Made by a program: the position numbers and the translations under genes
Shown: one piece after another, positions 1 to 8,407 of the stretch
Position numbering within the stretch: the stretch's first letter is position 1
How the letters are laid out: every line of letters starts with the position of its first letter
NCBI GenBank assembly: GCA_945898095.1
Contig: CAMDHE010000018.1
Coordinates: 1-48,466 of the forward strand
Direction: 5' to 3'
Origin: Roseateles toxinivorans
GTDB lineage: Bacteria; Pseudomonadota; Gammaproteobacteria; Burkholderiales; Burkholderiaceae_C
Length of the DNA: 48,466 bases
The notes under the pieces: generated by a model
Database searches by the model: none
Seen by the model: only the letters and a program-made list of their open reading frames with translations
Told to the model about the DNA's origin: nothing

Positions 1-357
1 CGGCCGCTGCAAGCCAGCGGGCAAAAGATCAAGAAGAACGGAACCAACAGTCAGCCCTCGTTCGAGCTGACCGAGAACCCTGACATCCTGGCTGCGGTCG
101 CTGCCTTGCCGGACAAGCCTTATTGCGTCGGATTTGCGGCCGAGACCGAAGACCTGCTCAAGCATGCACGCGAAAAGCTGCTGCGCAAGAACTTGCCGCT
201 GATCGTCGGCAACCTCGGCCCGGCGACTTTCGGCCGCGATGACAACGCGCTGCTGCTGATCGACGCCGAAGGCCAGCGCGAACTGCCCCATAACGACAAG
301 CTGAGCCTGGCGCGCCTGTTGATCAGCGAGATCGCCTCGCGCCTGGAGAAACAATGA
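1..357 (+). CDS. coaBC: Phosphopantothenoylcysteine decarboxylase / phosphopantothenate-cysteine ligase, C-terminal part
   Basis: The bifunctional CoaBC enzyme joins cysteine to 4'-phosphopantothenate and decarboxylates the product in coenzyme A synthesis. Only the C-terminal 118 residues are present. Frame 1 is open from the first base, so the gene begins upstream of the window. The visible part carries the ligase-domain signature KIKK followed, after a short gap, by LTENPDILA, and then [10 protein letters not shown] and [16 protein letters not shown], which are typical of the CoaB nucleotide/phosphopantothenate domain. A Met at 106 is internal and is not the start. The stop codon overlaps the dut start (ATGA at 354-357), a common coaBC-dut arrangement that implies translational coupling. 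Confidence 0.95.
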   Translation, partial: RPLQASGQKIKKNGTNSQPSFELTENPDILAAVAALPDKPYCVGFAAETEDLLKHAREKLLRKNLPLIVGNLGPATFGRDDNALLLIDAEGQRELPHNDKLSLARLLISEIASRLEKQ

Positions 358-797
358 CCACCGTAGACATCAAATTGCTCGACCCGCGCATGGCCGGGCT
401 GCTGCCCGCTTATGCCACGCCAGGCAGTGCCGGGCTGGACCTGCGTGCCTGTCTCGATTCAGCGGTGACGCTGGCGCCGGGCCAGACCACCCTGATCCCG
501 ACCGGCCTGGCGATTCACATCAACGATCCTGGTCTGGCCGCGCTGATCCTGCCGCGCTCGGGGCTGGGCCACAAGCATGGCATCGTGCTGGGCAATCTGG
601 TTGGCTTGATCGATTCCGATTACCAGGGCCAGTTGCTGGTCAGTTGCTGGAACCGCGGCCAGACCACTTTCGTGATCGAGCCGCTGGAGCGGATCGCTCA
701 ACTGGTGCTGGTACCGGTAGTGCAAGCGCAATTCCGCTTGGTCGAAGAATTCGATGCCACGCAGCGCGGCGAGGGCGGTTTCGGCTCGACCGGCTGA
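354..797 (+). CDS. dut: dUTP diphosphatase (dUTPase)
   Basis: Dut hydrolyses dUTP to dUMP and diphosphate, which keeps uracil out of DNA and feeds thymidylate synthesis. The 147-residue protein has the usual length of the homotrimeric dUTPase. All five motifs are visible in order: AGLDLRA (near residue 27), PRSGLG (near 66), [14 protein letters not shown] (near 80, with the catalytic Asp), ERIAQLV (near 112) and the C-terminal glycine-rich arm [10 protein letters not shown]. It overlaps coaBC by 4 nt. It ends 16 nt before the convergent SlyD-like gene, and no terminator hairpin is evident between them. Confidence 0.97.
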   Translation: MTTVDIKLLDPRMAGLLPAYATPGSAGLDLRACLDSAVTLAPGQTTLIPTGLAIHINDPGLAALILPRSGLGHKHGIVLGNLVGLIDSDYQGQLLVSCWNRGQTTFVIEPLERIAQLVLVPVVQAQFRLVEEFDATQRGEGGFGSTG

Positions 798-813
798 ACC
801 GCGCCGATCGAGC

Positions 814-1335
814 TCAGTGCAGCTGCGCGTCCGGTGGCGCGCCATTGAGCAGGCTGAAGACGGCCTCGCCCATGCTGCCGGCTTCGATTTCGGCTTCGGT
901 CGCCGAACGCACGTCGAGCACCTTCATATGCATGCGCAGACCCAAGCCTGCGAGCGGATGGTTGCCGTCCAGCACCACATGGGCGGGATAGACCTCGGTA
1001 ACCGTGTAGATCGCATCGGCTGGCATGTCTTCGGAAGCAGCGCCTGAAGGTAGACCTTCGATCTGCATGCCGGGTTCAACGCCGTCCGGGAACAGCATGC
1101 GCGCTTCAAAGCAGACCAGGCCTGAGTCATATTCGCCAAAAGCATGCTCCGGCTCCAGCGAGATGTCGGCTTCGAAACCTTTCTCCTGGCCTTCCAGCGC
1201 TTCTTCGACCTTGGCGAACAGATCGTCTGCCCCGTAAAAAAATTCCAGCGGTTCAGCCAGCTCATCGATCAGTTGACCTTGGGCATCTTCAAGTCGCCAG
1301 GTCAGGCAGACAATACAGGGTGCGGTGATTTGCAT
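814..1335 (-). CDS. FKBP-type peptidyl-prolyl cis-trans isomerase, SlyD-like
   Basis: A cytoplasmic prolyl isomerase/chaperone of the SlyD group, 173 residues. Family hallmarks seen are LDGNHPLAGLGL (NHPLAG is the SlyD signature at the end of the insert-in-flap domain), an acidic stretch LEPEHAFGEYD, and the FKBP opening that gives the nascent protein an 'IDE' strand. The long His/Cys-rich metal-binding tail of E. coli SlyD is missing: the protein ends PPDAQLH. A nickel-chaperone role is therefore not supported, and isomerase/chaperone activity is the likelier function. Only a weak -10-like GATCAT lies 7 nt upstream of the start. It is convergent with dut and divergent from roxA. Confidence 0.85.
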   Translation of the reverse strand: MQITAPCIVCLTWRLEDAQGQLIDELAEPLEFFYGADDLFAKVEEALEGQEKGFEADISLEPEHAFGEYDSGLVCFEARMLFPDGVEPGMQIEGLPSGAASEDMPADAIYTVTEVYPAHVVLDGNHPLAGLGLRMHMKVLDVRSATEAEIEAGSMGEAVFSLLNGAPPDAQLH

Positions 1336-1401
1336 AGCTTCGATGATCGCACAAGCATTCGCCGGATCGACAACAGCAGACAGACAGACTCAAGCAACTT
1401 C

Positions 1402-2523
1402 ATGGATATTTCAAAACCAATACCGCTGCTCGGCGGCCTTTCGCCCGAGCAATTCATGCGTCGGCATTGGGAAAAAAAGCCCTTATTGGTCAGGCAAGCG
1501 CTACCCGGTATCAAGCCGCCGGCTTCGCGCGTTGAACTCGCCAGGCTGGCAGCCAGTGCCGATGTTGAGTCGCGCCTGGTCAGCGCTTTTGACGGCCGCT
1601 GGGCCTTGCGCCAAGGTCCGATCGCCAAACTCCCGCCGTTCTCGAAACCGGGCTGGACCTTGTTGGTGCAAGGTCTGGAGCAACACCTTCCGGCCGCCAA
1701 ACAACTGCTGAGCGAATTCCGCTTTGTTCCCGAGGCGCGGCTCGACGATCTGATGATTTCCTACGCCAGCGACGGCGGTGGCGTCGGTCCGCATTTCGAT
1801 TCCTACGATGTGTTCCTGATCCAGGTTCATGGCAAGCGTCGCTGGCGCATCGGCAAGCAGAAGAACGCGCTGCTGCGCAACGATGTACCGCTGAAAATAA
1901 TCGCCAATTTCGAGCCTCAGCAGGAATATCTGCTTGAGGCCGGTGACATGCTTTATCTACCCCCCGGTTGGGCGCATGACGGCGTGGCTGAAGGCGAGTG
2001 CATGACCTGTTCGGTGGGTTTCCGCTCGCCCTGGCGCACTGATCTTGCCAAGGACCTGCTGCAGCGCCTGATGGGTGACGAAGATCAGGGCTATGCCAAC
2101 CGTATGTATGTCGACCCGAAACAGCCTGCCACGGCGCAGCCCGGGATGATTCCCGAAGCGCTGCAATTGTTTGCCCAGGATGCGGTCGAGCGTGCTTTGC
2201 GCCAGCCCTTGGCATTGGAACGCGCGCTCGGGGAGGCCCTGACCGAACCGAAAGCGCGGGTCTGGTTCGAACCCGGCGCACCGCTTCCGCCAGGCGTTGG
2301 CCTGCGTCTCGATCGGCGCAGTCGCCTGATGTATGACCATCAACATGTCTTCATCAATGGCGAGTCATTTCTGGCGGGTGGCCGTGATCAACGCTTGATC
2401 CGCTTGTTAGCGGATCAGCATGCCTTGAGCGCTGATCAGGTGGCCCAGTTGTCTGCAGGTGCGCGCGAGTTGCTCGATCAATGGGCCGAAGATGGCTGGG
2501 TTCAAGCCGCGGCGCGTGAATGA
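1402..2523 (+). CDS. roxA: Ribosomal protein uL16 arginine 3-hydroxylase-like JmjC/cupin oxygenase
   Basis: A member of the RoxA/YcfD family: Fe(II)- and 2-oxoglutarate-dependent oxygenases that hydroxylate an arginine of ribosomal protein uL16. The 373-residue length matches the family. The iron triad is visible as H131 and D133 (GPHFDSYD) and H192 (PPGWAHDG). KRRWRIG following the first motif is the usual cupin core strand. The start was placed at the ATG at 1402, giving the typical N-terminus MDISKPIPLLGGLSPEQF; an in-frame extension upstream to 1144 overlaps the opposite-strand gene and has no family similarity. The C-terminal half should be the dimerisation/winged-helix region. It is monocistronic and is followed directly by a MITE. 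Confidence 0.9.
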   Translation: MDISKPIPLLGGLSPEQFMRRHWEKKPLLVRQALPGIKPPASRVELARLAASADVESRLVSAFDGRWALRQGPIAKLPPFSKPGWTLLVQGLEQHLPAAKQLLSEFRFVPEARLDDLMISYASDGGGVGPHFDSYDVFLIQVHGKRRWRIGKQKNALLRNDVPLKIIANFEPQQEYLLEAGDMLYLPPGWAHDGVAEGECMTCSVGFRSPWRTDLAKDLLQRLMGDEDQGYANRMYVDPKQPATAQPGMIPEALQLFAQDAVERALRQPLALERALGEALTEPKARVWFEPGAPLPPGVGLRLDRRSRLMYDHQHVFINGESFLAGGRDQRLIRLLADQHALSADQVAQLSAGARELLDQWAEDGWVQAAARE

Positions 2524-2542
2524 AGCAAGGCCGGGAGTTTAG

Positions 2543-2704
2543 GGATGCTCTGCATAACCCCTCACGGCTTGTGCAAGTGCTGCCTCGGGCGGTCTGCGGC
2601 GTTGCATTTCTTGCCAATAGCACGCGCTATTGGCCGCAAAATGCGCCTTGCATCCCATCCCGATCCGCACCGCACCCGCTCGCGTTGAGTTATGCAGAGC
2701 ATCC
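2543..2704. mobile_element. MITE, 162 bp, with perfect terminal inverted repeats and TTAG duplication
   Basis: The 16-bp ends GGATGCTCTGCATAAC (2543-2558) and its exact reverse complement (2689-2704) bound a 162-bp unit. TTAG occurs immediately outside both ends (2539-2542 and 2705-2708), which reads as a 4-bp target duplication. TTAG fits the YTAR target known for the IS5 family, so the element is probably mobilised by an IS5-type transposase. That assignment is inference. The interior has no gene but holds a strong central hairpin (GCCAATAGC at 2613-2621 with GCTATTGGC at 2626-2634), flanked by further imperfect complementarity (GCGTTGCATTT against AAAATGCGC). It lies 19 nt after the roxA stop codon. 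Confidence 0.85.
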
Positions 2705-2708
2705 TTAG

Positions 2709-3214
2709 TTTCAGGGGGTGCGGTGAATATATCGCTGCTCTGTGGCAGATGATTCTGCATAGTCAGTCGGTTTGCATCGCTGCCATTCGCTCGCTCTGGC
2801 TTGTTCCGGTTGATTCGGCTATTGCCGTAATGCGCGCGAGTGCGAGCCCAATGATCCTGGCTAGGACGGTCCGGTCGAGGCCTTGTTGGCGCCCGGCCCA
2901 TAGCCGTCGAGTGTTCTGAGTCTGTTGGCTGCAGGCCGCAAATCGTGGTTTGTAGACGACAAAAATTGCGGAAATCATCTGCCTGATTGAATTATTTGCT
3001 GCCGGCCCACAACATTTTTTTCAATCATTTACCGTCTCTGCGGTTGGTTTGTGAGTATTCCTGCAACTACAGGCTATACTTCGGCGCTAGGCGGCGGAGC
3101 TTCTCAGGGTTTCCTCGTCTTGCGCTGCTGAAGTCTGCAAAATGCATAGTGTTTTGCAAGGCTTCAATAAATTCTCTGATAACTGCATCGTCATTAACGA
3201 TTTTGAGGACAAGT
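2709..3214. other. Gene-poor intergenic stretch
   Basis: About 500 bases without a convincing gene. The short frames in both directions lack ribosome sites, domains and recognisable composition. The stretch is locally more AT-rich near 2960-3060 than the flanking genes. The only functional signal offered is a -10-like TATACT at 3075-3080 that could serve the downstream lipoprotein. A fragment TTCTGCATAG near 2752-2761 resembles the MITE end but is too short to call a second element. Confidence 0.5.
3075..3080 (+). promoter_or_regulatory. Possible -10 element (TATACT) for the small lipoprotein
   Basis: TATACT matches the sigma-70 -10 consensus at four or five positions and is preceded by GGC, as at other genes in this window. 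No good -35 sits at 16-18 nt. If used, it gives a leader of roughly 125 nt. Confidence 0.3.
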
Positions 3215-3403
3215 ATGAACAAGTCGATCCTGTTGGTTTCCCTGTTGGCTGCCTTTGCCCTGTCCGCTTGCGGCAAGAAGGAAGAAGCTGCACCTGCACC
3301 AGTCGCTGCACCTGCGCCTGCTGCTGAAGTCGCTTCGGCTCCTGCTGCTGACGCTTCGGCACCTGCTGCAGCTCCTGCAGCTTCGGCTGCTGCCAGCAAG
3401 TAA
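3215..3403 (+). CDS. Small alanine/proline-rich lipoprotein
   Basis: A 62-residue protein with a lipoprotein signal peptide: MNKSILLVSLLAAFALSAC ends in the lipobox LSAC, with the modified cysteine at residue 19. It is followed by GKKEEAAP and then an almost pure Ala/Pro/Ser tail (repeated APAP and ASAPAA). It should be exported, acylated and anchored in the outer or inner membrane. No catalytic domain is present; such tails usually act as spacers or wall-associated linkers. The start was chosen at 3215 for the signal peptide and the GAGGAC ribosome site just upstream. A strong terminator follows 20 nt later. Function unknown. Confidence 0.85.
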   Translation: MNKSILLVSLLAAFALSACGKKEEAAPAPVAAPAPAAEVASAPAADASAPAAAPAASAAASK

Positions 3404-3419
3404 TCGGTTTCCGGTCACT

Positions 3420-3457
3420 GCAAAAGCCGCCTGGCTCACGCCAGGCGGCTTTTTGTT
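3420..3457 (+). terminator. Rho-independent terminator, probably bidirectional
   Basis: GCCGCCTGG (3426-3434) pairs with CCAGGCGGC (3441-3449) across a 6-nt loop, followed by TTTTTTGTT. CAAAA precedes the stem, so a shorter U-tract also exists in the reverse direction. It lies between the convergent lipoprotein and MBL genes. Confidence 0.92.
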
Positions 3458-3471
3458 GTCCGTTCGTTCGA

Positions 3472-4248
3472 TCAGCCGAGATCCAGCCAGGCGCTGCCCA
3501 AGGCCTGACTCGCCACCGAAAGTTGAACTGAGTCCAACAGGCCGGCAAGCGCTGCCGCGGCCAGGGCGGGCGAGTTGTTGCGCTCGCTCAGATGTGCTGC
3601 CAGCACATGTCGCAAGCCTGGGTGCAGGCATTGCGCCAGCAATTCCGCCGCGCAGCCATTCGATAAATGCCCATGGCTGCCCAGGATGCGACGCTTCAGG
3701 CCCGCTGGATAGCTCGATGCGCGCAGCATCGCCTCGTCATGATTGCACTCAAGCAGCAGGGCGTCGCAAGCTTGCAGCGATTGGACCAGGCTCGGCGTCA
3801 ACGAGCCCGTGTCGGTGATCAATCCCAGGCGTTGCAGTCCATCATGGCAGGTCAGTTGCAGCGGCTCGTTTGCATCATGCGGTACGGCAAAGGGCAGCAG
3901 TTCAAGGTCGCCCATCGCCAAGGCAAGGCCGTCACGTGCAAAGTTGAGCAGTTCAGGGTCGAAATCGGGCTTGCCTATGGCTCGCCAAGTGCCGCGACTG
4001 GTCCAGAGTGGTACACGATGGCGCATCGCCAAAGTCAGGGCGCAACCCACATGGTCACCATGCTCATGCGTGATGAAGACCGCGCTCAGGGCCTCCGGTG
4101 CGCTGCCGGCGCGCAGCAAGCGGCGGGTGAGATCGCGCAGGCTGAAGCCGCAGTCGACCAGCAACTGGGTGCTGGTGATGCCCTGGCTGGCCTCTATCAG
4201 GGTGGCATTGCCACCGCTGCCGCTGCCCAGGCTGCAAAAGCGCATCAA
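3472..4248 (-). CDS. MBL-fold metallo-hydrolase (YycJ/WalJ-like)
   Basis: A 258-residue metallo-beta-lactamase fold hydrolase of the group annotated YycJ/WalJ/VicX, thought to be nucleases or phosphodiesterases. The N-terminus FCSLGSGSGGNATLIE is the characteristic opening of this subgroup. The metal motif THEHGDH is at residues 60-66 (H61, H63, D65, H66). Further ligands are expected at D145 or nearby (LITDTGS) and at the late SHGHLS and AAHLS histidines. It is the last gene of the minus-strand dapA-bamC cluster, 30 nt after bamC, and ends at the shared terminator. The substrate is not known. Confidence 0.88.
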   Translation of the reverse strand: MMRFCSLGSGSGGNATLIEASQGITSTQLLVDCGFSLRDLTRRLLRAGSAPEALSAVFITHEHGDHVGCALTLAMRHRVPLWTSRGTWRAIGKPDFDPELLNFARDGLALAMGDLELLPFAVPHDANEPLQLTCHDGLQRLGLITDTGSLTPSLVQSLQACDALLLECNHDEAMLRASSYPAGLKRRILGSHGHLSNGCAAELLAQCLHPGLRHVLAAHLSERNNSPALAAAALAGLLDSVQLSVASQALGSAWLDLG

Positions 4249-4278
4249 TTCAGCCGCCGCTCAACGGGCCGGCAGGGT

Positions 4279-5451
4279 TCAGCGCAAATCGTCCATCAGC
4301 AAATTCAGGATCCGCTTGGCAATGTCGTTGGTCTGTTGCTGACCCTTGTCATCAAGCACGGTGACCGTACTGCGCTCGCCTTCGGATTTCACCGAGACGC
4401 GATAGCGCATGGCCGACAAGCCCTTGTCGCTGGTGAACAGGCGCTCAAAGAAGTTCGGTTCCTCTTTGCCGGCCTGGTTCGGGTCCGAATAGCGCAGGAA
4501 GAACAGCCCTTGCTTGCGATCGCGGTCTTCAACCGTGAAACCATGGCGGTCGAGCGACTGGCCGACGCGACGCCAGGCGCGCTCGAAATTCTCGTTGACC
4601 TGCAGGCTGTTCGGTACTTCTGAAAGTGCTCTGGAACGCGCAGGGGCGACAGTCTTTGAACCAGCCACCGGTGCTGCTGCCAGCGCGGCCTTGGCGGCCT
4701 CTTCCTTGGCGCCCAGCTTGAGCATCAGCCGGGACAGCATTTCAGCTTCAAGTTGCGGGTCGCTCGGGCGCCCGGTCCAGGTGGTTTGATCCTTTTGCTG
4801 GGTCGAATAGACCTCTTGCATGCCACGATGGCTGATGTAGATCTCGGTGCCGGTGCCGACGCGCTCGACCCTTGTGCGGTACATATCGCGCTCGCCGGTC
4901 GAGTAGAGACTGTCAAATATTTTGCCGATCGCCGCACGGACAAAGTCCTGCGGCAATTTGGCGCGGTTTTCATGCCAGCTGGTTTCCATCATGCCGACTT
5001 CGGTTTCTTCCTTGGCGATTTCGAAACCGCTGTCGACCCAGAACGCGCGCAATTGTGGCCACAGTTGCTCGGGAGCTAGCGAACTGCTCAACCAGCGCGA
5101 ACCATCATTGCGCTGCAGTTTCAATTCACCTGATGAATTCAGTGCGATCTTGGCAGAAGCGGCAGCATTGGCTCCGGCATTCGATTTCGACCCCGAGCCG
5201 CTTTGCAACGAAGAAGCGCTGACCACACCGCCCTGCACCTGGGCACGGTTGTCGCGCGCCAACTGGGTCAGGTCAGGAGGCACCTCGAGGCCGCCAGTCT
5301 GTCTGGCCGAACTGCGGTAATCGACCTTGTCGGACGAGAACATTTTCTCGAACGTCGTGCAACCGGCCAGCGAAGCTGCCAGCAGCAAACAGGCCATGCG
5401 CACCGGGGTGGCTTTGGAAGAATCAATTGAGAATCGAGTCACGCGAAACAT
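4279..5451 (-). CDS. bamC: Outer membrane assembly lipoprotein BamC
   Basis: BamC is a lipoprotein of the BAM complex that folds beta-barrel proteins into the outer membrane. The 390-residue protein starts with a signal peptide ending in LAASLAGC, so C31 is the lipidated residue. The unstructured N-terminal stretch with VDYRSSARQTGGLEVPPDLTQL is the region that binds BamD in known homologues. Two helix-grip domains follow (about 110-240 and 285-390; the second starts NENFERAWRRVGQSLDR). It lies directly downstream of dapA, the same order as in E. coli, with a 70-nt gap. It is longer than E. coli BamC (about 344), mostly in the linker. Confidence 0.92.
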   Translation of the reverse strand: MFRVTRFSIDSSKATPVRMACLLLAASLAGCTTFEKMFSSDKVDYRSSARQTGGLEVPPDLTQLARDNRAQVQGGVVSASSLQSGSGSKSNAGANAAASAKIALNSSGELKLQRNDGSRWLSSSLAPEQLWPQLRAFWVDSGFEIAKEETEVGMMETSWHENRAKLPQDFVRAAIGKIFDSLYSTGERDMYRTRVERVGTGTEIYISHRGMQEVYSTQQKDQTTWTGRPSDPQLEAEMLSRLMLKLGAKEEAAKAALAAAPVAGSKTVAPARSRALSEVPNSLQVNENFERAWRRVGQSLDRHGFTVEDRDRKQGLFFLRYSDPNQAGKEEPNFFERLFTSDKGLSAMRYRVSVKSEGERSTVTVLDDKGQQQTNDIAKRILNLLMDDLR

Positions 5452-5521
5452 CTCCGAAGGTCAGAATTGCGTCGTTCATAGTCCGACGCTGGTGCCTGCG
5501 ACTTGAACGTCGCTGGGTGGA

Positions 5522-6418
5522 TTAGAGCAGACTGGACTGGATCAATCCGGCTTCAAGCATTGCTTGTTCGACAATGGCTTGGCCAGCAACGGTCAGCGGT
5601 GTGATTGGCAGGCGCAGTGCGGCATGGCATCGACCGAGTCGTTGCAGCGCCCATTTGGTCGGCGCCGGGCTTGGTTCGCAGAACAACTGCTTGTGCAGAC
5701 CCAGCAACTGGAAATGGATTCGGACCGCTTCGCGCACATTGCCGGCCAGTGCTGCGTGACAAAGCTCGCGCATCGCACGTGGCGCGACGTTGGCCGTGAC
5801 GCTGACATTGCCATGTCCGCCCAGCAGCATCAGGGCGATGGCGGTGCCATCGTCTCCCGAAAAGATCGAAAACCCGGCCGGTGCGCCTTTGATCAATTGG
5901 GCCGCACGTTCGATATTGCCGCTGGCCTCCTTGATGCCGAAGACGCCGGGAAGACCAGCGCAGCGCAGCGCAGTTTCAGGTTGCATATCGGCGACCGTGC
6001 GGCCGGGCACGTTGTAAAGCATCATCGGAATATCGACGGCTTCGGCGATGGCCTTGAAATGCTGGTAGATGCCTTCTTGCGAGGGCTTGTTGTAATAAGG
6101 TACAACCGACAAGCTGCAATCGGCGCCGACCTTCTTGGCAAAGCGGCTCAGCTCAATCGCTTCGGCGGTTGAATTGCCGCCTGTTCCCGCCATGATGGGC
6201 AGACGGCCGGCAGCATGTTGAACCGCTATGCGGATGATTTCGCAATGCTCCTCGACATTGACTGTTGGCGATTCTCCGGTCGTCCCGACGACGCAAATGC
6301 AGTCGGTTCCTTCGGCGATATGCCAGTCAATCAAGCTGCGCAATGCGGCGTAATCGACGCTGCCGTCATCCTGCATCGGCGTCACGAGTGCAACGATGCT
6401 GCCAACTAGTCCGTTCAT
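5522..6418 (-). CDS. dapA: 4-hydroxy-tetrahydrodipicolinate synthase
   Basis: DapA condenses pyruvate with aspartate semialdehyde at the branch point of lysine and diaminopimelate synthesis. It has 298 residues and is a full-length TIM barrel. The Schiff-base lysine is K163 in GIKEASG. The proton-relay tyrosine is Y135 in MLYNVPGRT. The GTTGES substrate motif lies near residues 45-50. A GAGGAACG ribosome site sits 6 nt before the ATG, and a -10-like TAGAAT lies at 6442-6447. It may therefore have its own promoter even though it sits in a run of minus-strand genes. bamC and the MBL hydrolase follow. Confidence 0.96.
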   Translation of the reverse strand: MNGLVGSIVALVTPMQDDGSVDYAALRSLIDWHIAEGTDCICVVGTTGESPTVNVEEHCEIIRIAVQHAAGRLPIMAGTGGNSTAEAIELSRFAKKVGADCSLSVVPYYNKPSQEGIYQHFKAIAEAVDIPMMLYNVPGRTVADMQPETALRCAGLPGVFGIKEASGNIERAAQLIKGAPAGFSIFSGDDGTAIALMLLGGHGNVSVTANVAPRAMRELCHAALAGNVREAVRIHFQLLGLHKQLFCEPSPAPTKWALQRLGRCHAALRLPITPLTVAGQAIVEQAMLEAGLIQSSLL

Positions 6419-6441
6419 TGAGCGTTCCTCATAATCCGACG

Positions 6442-6447
6442 ATTCTA
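6442..6447 (-). promoter_or_regulatory. Possible -10 element (TAGAAT) for dapA
   Basis: On the minus strand TAGAAT lies 23 nt before the dapA ATG and overlaps the end of the upstream methyltransferase gene. The intervening leader carries the GAGGAAC ribosome site. No convincing -35 is seen. Confidence 0.4.
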
Positions 6448-7011
6448 CTGAAGGACAGGATCCTGGCTTAGCGCATGGCGCGGGAACAGGCCATCAGACC
6501 CATTGTCGCGCCGCGCTGCAATGCGTTGCACATAGCGCGGGTTGGTGGCAGCCGCATCGAAGCCATCTTCAAAAGCGACGATGCGCAGGCCCGCGCAAGC
6601 CTGCAGCAACTCGCCCGGTTGCAGCAGGAACTCGGGCCTTGCCGGCCTGCCAATCGATTGTTGACCGTTCGCGAAGGTCTCGTAAATCAACCAGCCGCCG
6701 GGTGCAACACAAGCAACGATTTGCGGCAGCAGCGGCCGCCAAAGATAGTTGCAGACCAGCACCAGATCAAATTGCCGCTCGCCCAGTGACCAGGGCGACT
6801 GCTCGATGTCGGCCACGATCGTTTCGGCGATGCGCTGCAATGGCGCGATCGCGGCGGCATCGCGGTCGATACCAGTGACCCGCATGCCGGCGGCGGCGAG
6901 GTGAAGCAGATTGCGCCCCGAGCCGCAAGCCAGATCGAGCGCGCTGGCGCCTGGAGGCATCGCCTGGGGCCAGCGCAGCAGCCAGTTCGAAGGTTTGTTG
7001 TTCATCAGCAT
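6445..7011 (-). CDS. Class I SAM-dependent methyltransferase (TehB-like fold)
   Basis: A 188-residue cytosolic methyltransferase. Motif [12 protein letters not shown] (residues 24-34), binds S-adenosylmethionine. Motif II is the acidic GIDRD (about 47-51). Motif IV is [14 protein letters not shown] (about 80-94), and [10 protein letters not shown] (about 104-113) is the post-motif strand seen in TehB-like and rebB-type enzymes. The substrate cannot be read from the sequence. The ATG at 7011 is used; a second ATG two codons later is possible. It follows the 39-residue peptide gene by 3 nt and precedes dapA by 26 nt. Confidence 0.85.
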   Translation of the reverse strand: MLMNNKPSNWLLRWPQAMPPGASALDLACGSGRNLLHLAAAGMRVTGIDRDAAAIAPLQRIAETIVADIEQSPWSLGERQFDLVLVCNYLWRPLLPQIVACVAPGGWLIYETFANGQQSIGRPARPEFLLQPGELLQACAGLRIVAFEDGFDAAATNPRYVQRIAARRDNGSDGLFPRHALSQDPVLQ

Positions 7012-7014
7012 TGG

Positions 7015-7134
7015 CTAGAAGCAAGCCCAGAGTTGCTCTGACAAGCTGATCATCAGACCGGGTTGCAGATAGGCCGTGAATACGGCAGCGAGCAGCAACA
7101 AGGCCATCGCCCGGATGACGAGCTTTTGTTTCAT
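7015..7134 (-). CDS. Small single-pass membrane peptide, 39 residues
   Basis: A short gene between the MFS transporter and the methyltransferase. Its ATG overlaps the MFS stop codon in a 4-nt ATGA, and its stop lies 3 nt before the methyltransferase start, which is strong positional evidence that it is translated. The peptide opens MKQKLVIRAMALLLLAAVF, a basic N-terminus followed by one hydrophobic helix. It closes with LSEQLWACF, a tail that resembles small conserved proteins I recall from other Burkholderiales. It is most likely an inner-membrane peptide coupled to the transporter. No function is known. Confidence 0.7.
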   Translation of the reverse strand: MKQKLVIRAMALLLLAAVFTAYLQPGLMISLSEQLWACF

Positions 7135-8348
7135 GCTGGCAAAGCAACTCGCACGATTGGCGTTTCGCGCACCGGCAGATTGACCAGCGCGGCCAGCACG
7201 CCCAGACCGATGCACAAATACCAGACGATGTCGTAGCTGCCGCTGACGTCATAGAGCTTGCCCCCCAGCCAGACGCCGAGGAAGCTTCCGATCTGGTGGC
7301 TCAGGAAGACGAAGCCGCTGAGCATCGACATATGCTGGACACCGAAAATCTGTACCAGCGCCGCATTCGTCGCCGGTACTGTCGACAGCCACAGCACGCC
7401 CATCACGGCCGAGAAAATGTAGACCGATGTCGGCGTCAGCGGCGCGCTCAAGAAACCGATGATCGTCACCGAACGCAGGATATAGATCGCCGACAGGATG
7501 TAATGTTTGGGAAAGCGCTGCCCCAGCGAGCCCGCCAGGTAAGTGCCGAAGACATTGAAAAGCCCGATCAACGCCAGCGCATAAGTCGCGACTTGCGGGC
7601 TCAGGCCATGATCTTTCAGATAGCTTGGCATATGCACGCCGATGAAGACCACCTGGAAGCCGCAGACGAAATAGCCGGCCATCAGCAACTGGAAGCTGCG
7701 GTAGCCGAAGGCTTCTCGAAGGGCTTGGCTGATGCTTTGATGCTGGGCATGAACCAGTTTGGCGTTCAAGGGCTCCTTGAGGCCGAAGGCCAGGGGCACG
7801 ATCAGCAGCGAGCAGCAAGCCAGAATGAACAAGGCGTTTTGCCAACCGGTGCCGCTGATCAGCCAGTTTTCAACCGGCACCATCAGGAACTGCCCGAAAC
7901 TTCCGGCGGCCGCCACCACCCCCATCGCCCAGGAGCGTTTTTCAGGTGCGACATTGCGTCCGATGACGCCGTAGATGACGGCGTAAGTTGTGCCCGACTG
8001 GGCAATGCCGATCAGCAATCCGGCGCTGCCGGTGAAAGCCAACCCCGACGTCGACAAAGCCATCAGGACCAGCCCCATCGCGTAAAGCAGACCGCCGACG
8101 ATCAAGACCCGGAAGGGCCCGAAGCGGTCGGCCAGCATGCCGGCGGCCGGGCCCGCCAGACCCCAGGCAATGTTCTGGATCGCCAGGGCGAAGGCAAAGG
8201 TTTCGCGGGTCCAGCCGCGGTCCATCGTGATCGGCTGCAACCACAAACCAAAGCCATGGCGTATGCCCATCGACAGGGTCACGATCAGCGCCCCGCAGAG
8301 CAGGACCTGAAACAGAGACAAGGTTTTTCGCGTTTCTGGAAGATTCAT
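7131..8348 (-). CDS. Major facilitator superfamily transporter (monocarboxylate/OxlT-like)
   Basis: A 405-residue inner-membrane permease with about 12 hydrophobic segments. The loop 2-3 motif is visible as GMLADRFGPFR, and RHGFGLWLQPIT in the first helix pair is shared with the OxlT/monocarboxylate-type MFS group. The substrate is not determined; a small organic anion is the best guess. The ATG at 8348 (MNLPETRKTLSLF) was preferred over a TTG six codons upstream, because TATATT at 8355-8360 would then be the -10 element. It is the first gene of the minus-strand cluster and overlaps the 39-residue peptide by 4 nt. Confidence 0.88.
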   Translation of the reverse strand: MNLPETRKTLSLFQVLLCGALIVTLSMGIRHGFGLWLQPITMDRGWTRETFAFALAIQNIAWGLAGPAAGMLADRFGPFRVLIVGGLLYAMGLVLMALSTSGLAFTGSAGLLIGIAQSGTTYAVIYGVIGRNVAPEKRSWAMGVVAAAGSFGQFLMVPVENWLISGTGWQNALFILACCSLLIVPLAFGLKEPLNAKLVHAQHQSISQALREAFGYRSFQLLMAGYFVCGFQVVFIGVHMPSYLKDHGLSPQVATYALALIGLFNVFGTYLAGSLGQRFPKHYILSAIYILRSVTIIGFLSAPLTPTSVYIFSAVMGVLWLSTVPATNAALVQIFGVQHMSMLSGFVFLSHQIGSFLGVWLGGKLYDVSGSYDIVWYLCIGLGVLAALVNLPVRETPIVRVALPA

Positions 8349-8354
8349 CGGAAG

Positions 8355-8360
8355 AATATA
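8355..8360 (-). promoter_or_regulatory. -10-like element TATATT, 6 nt before the MFS start
   Basis: TATATT ends 6 nt before the ATG at 8348 and no Shine-Dalgarno sequence lies between, so transcription would begin at or next to the start codon. No strong -35 is apparent. Confidence 0.45.
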
Positions 8361-8407
8361 GGGCAAGGCGGATCAGCCCGCTGTCACATCGGTTATTGCC
8401 ACCCGCG

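Noticed and set aside
1144-1401. N-terminal extension of roxA
   Set aside because: It overlaps the opposite-strand isomerase gene; the family start is at 1402.
2763-2978. 71-codon reverse frame in the gene-poor stretch
   Set aside because: No ribosome site, no signal or domain, and atypical composition; treated as non-coding.
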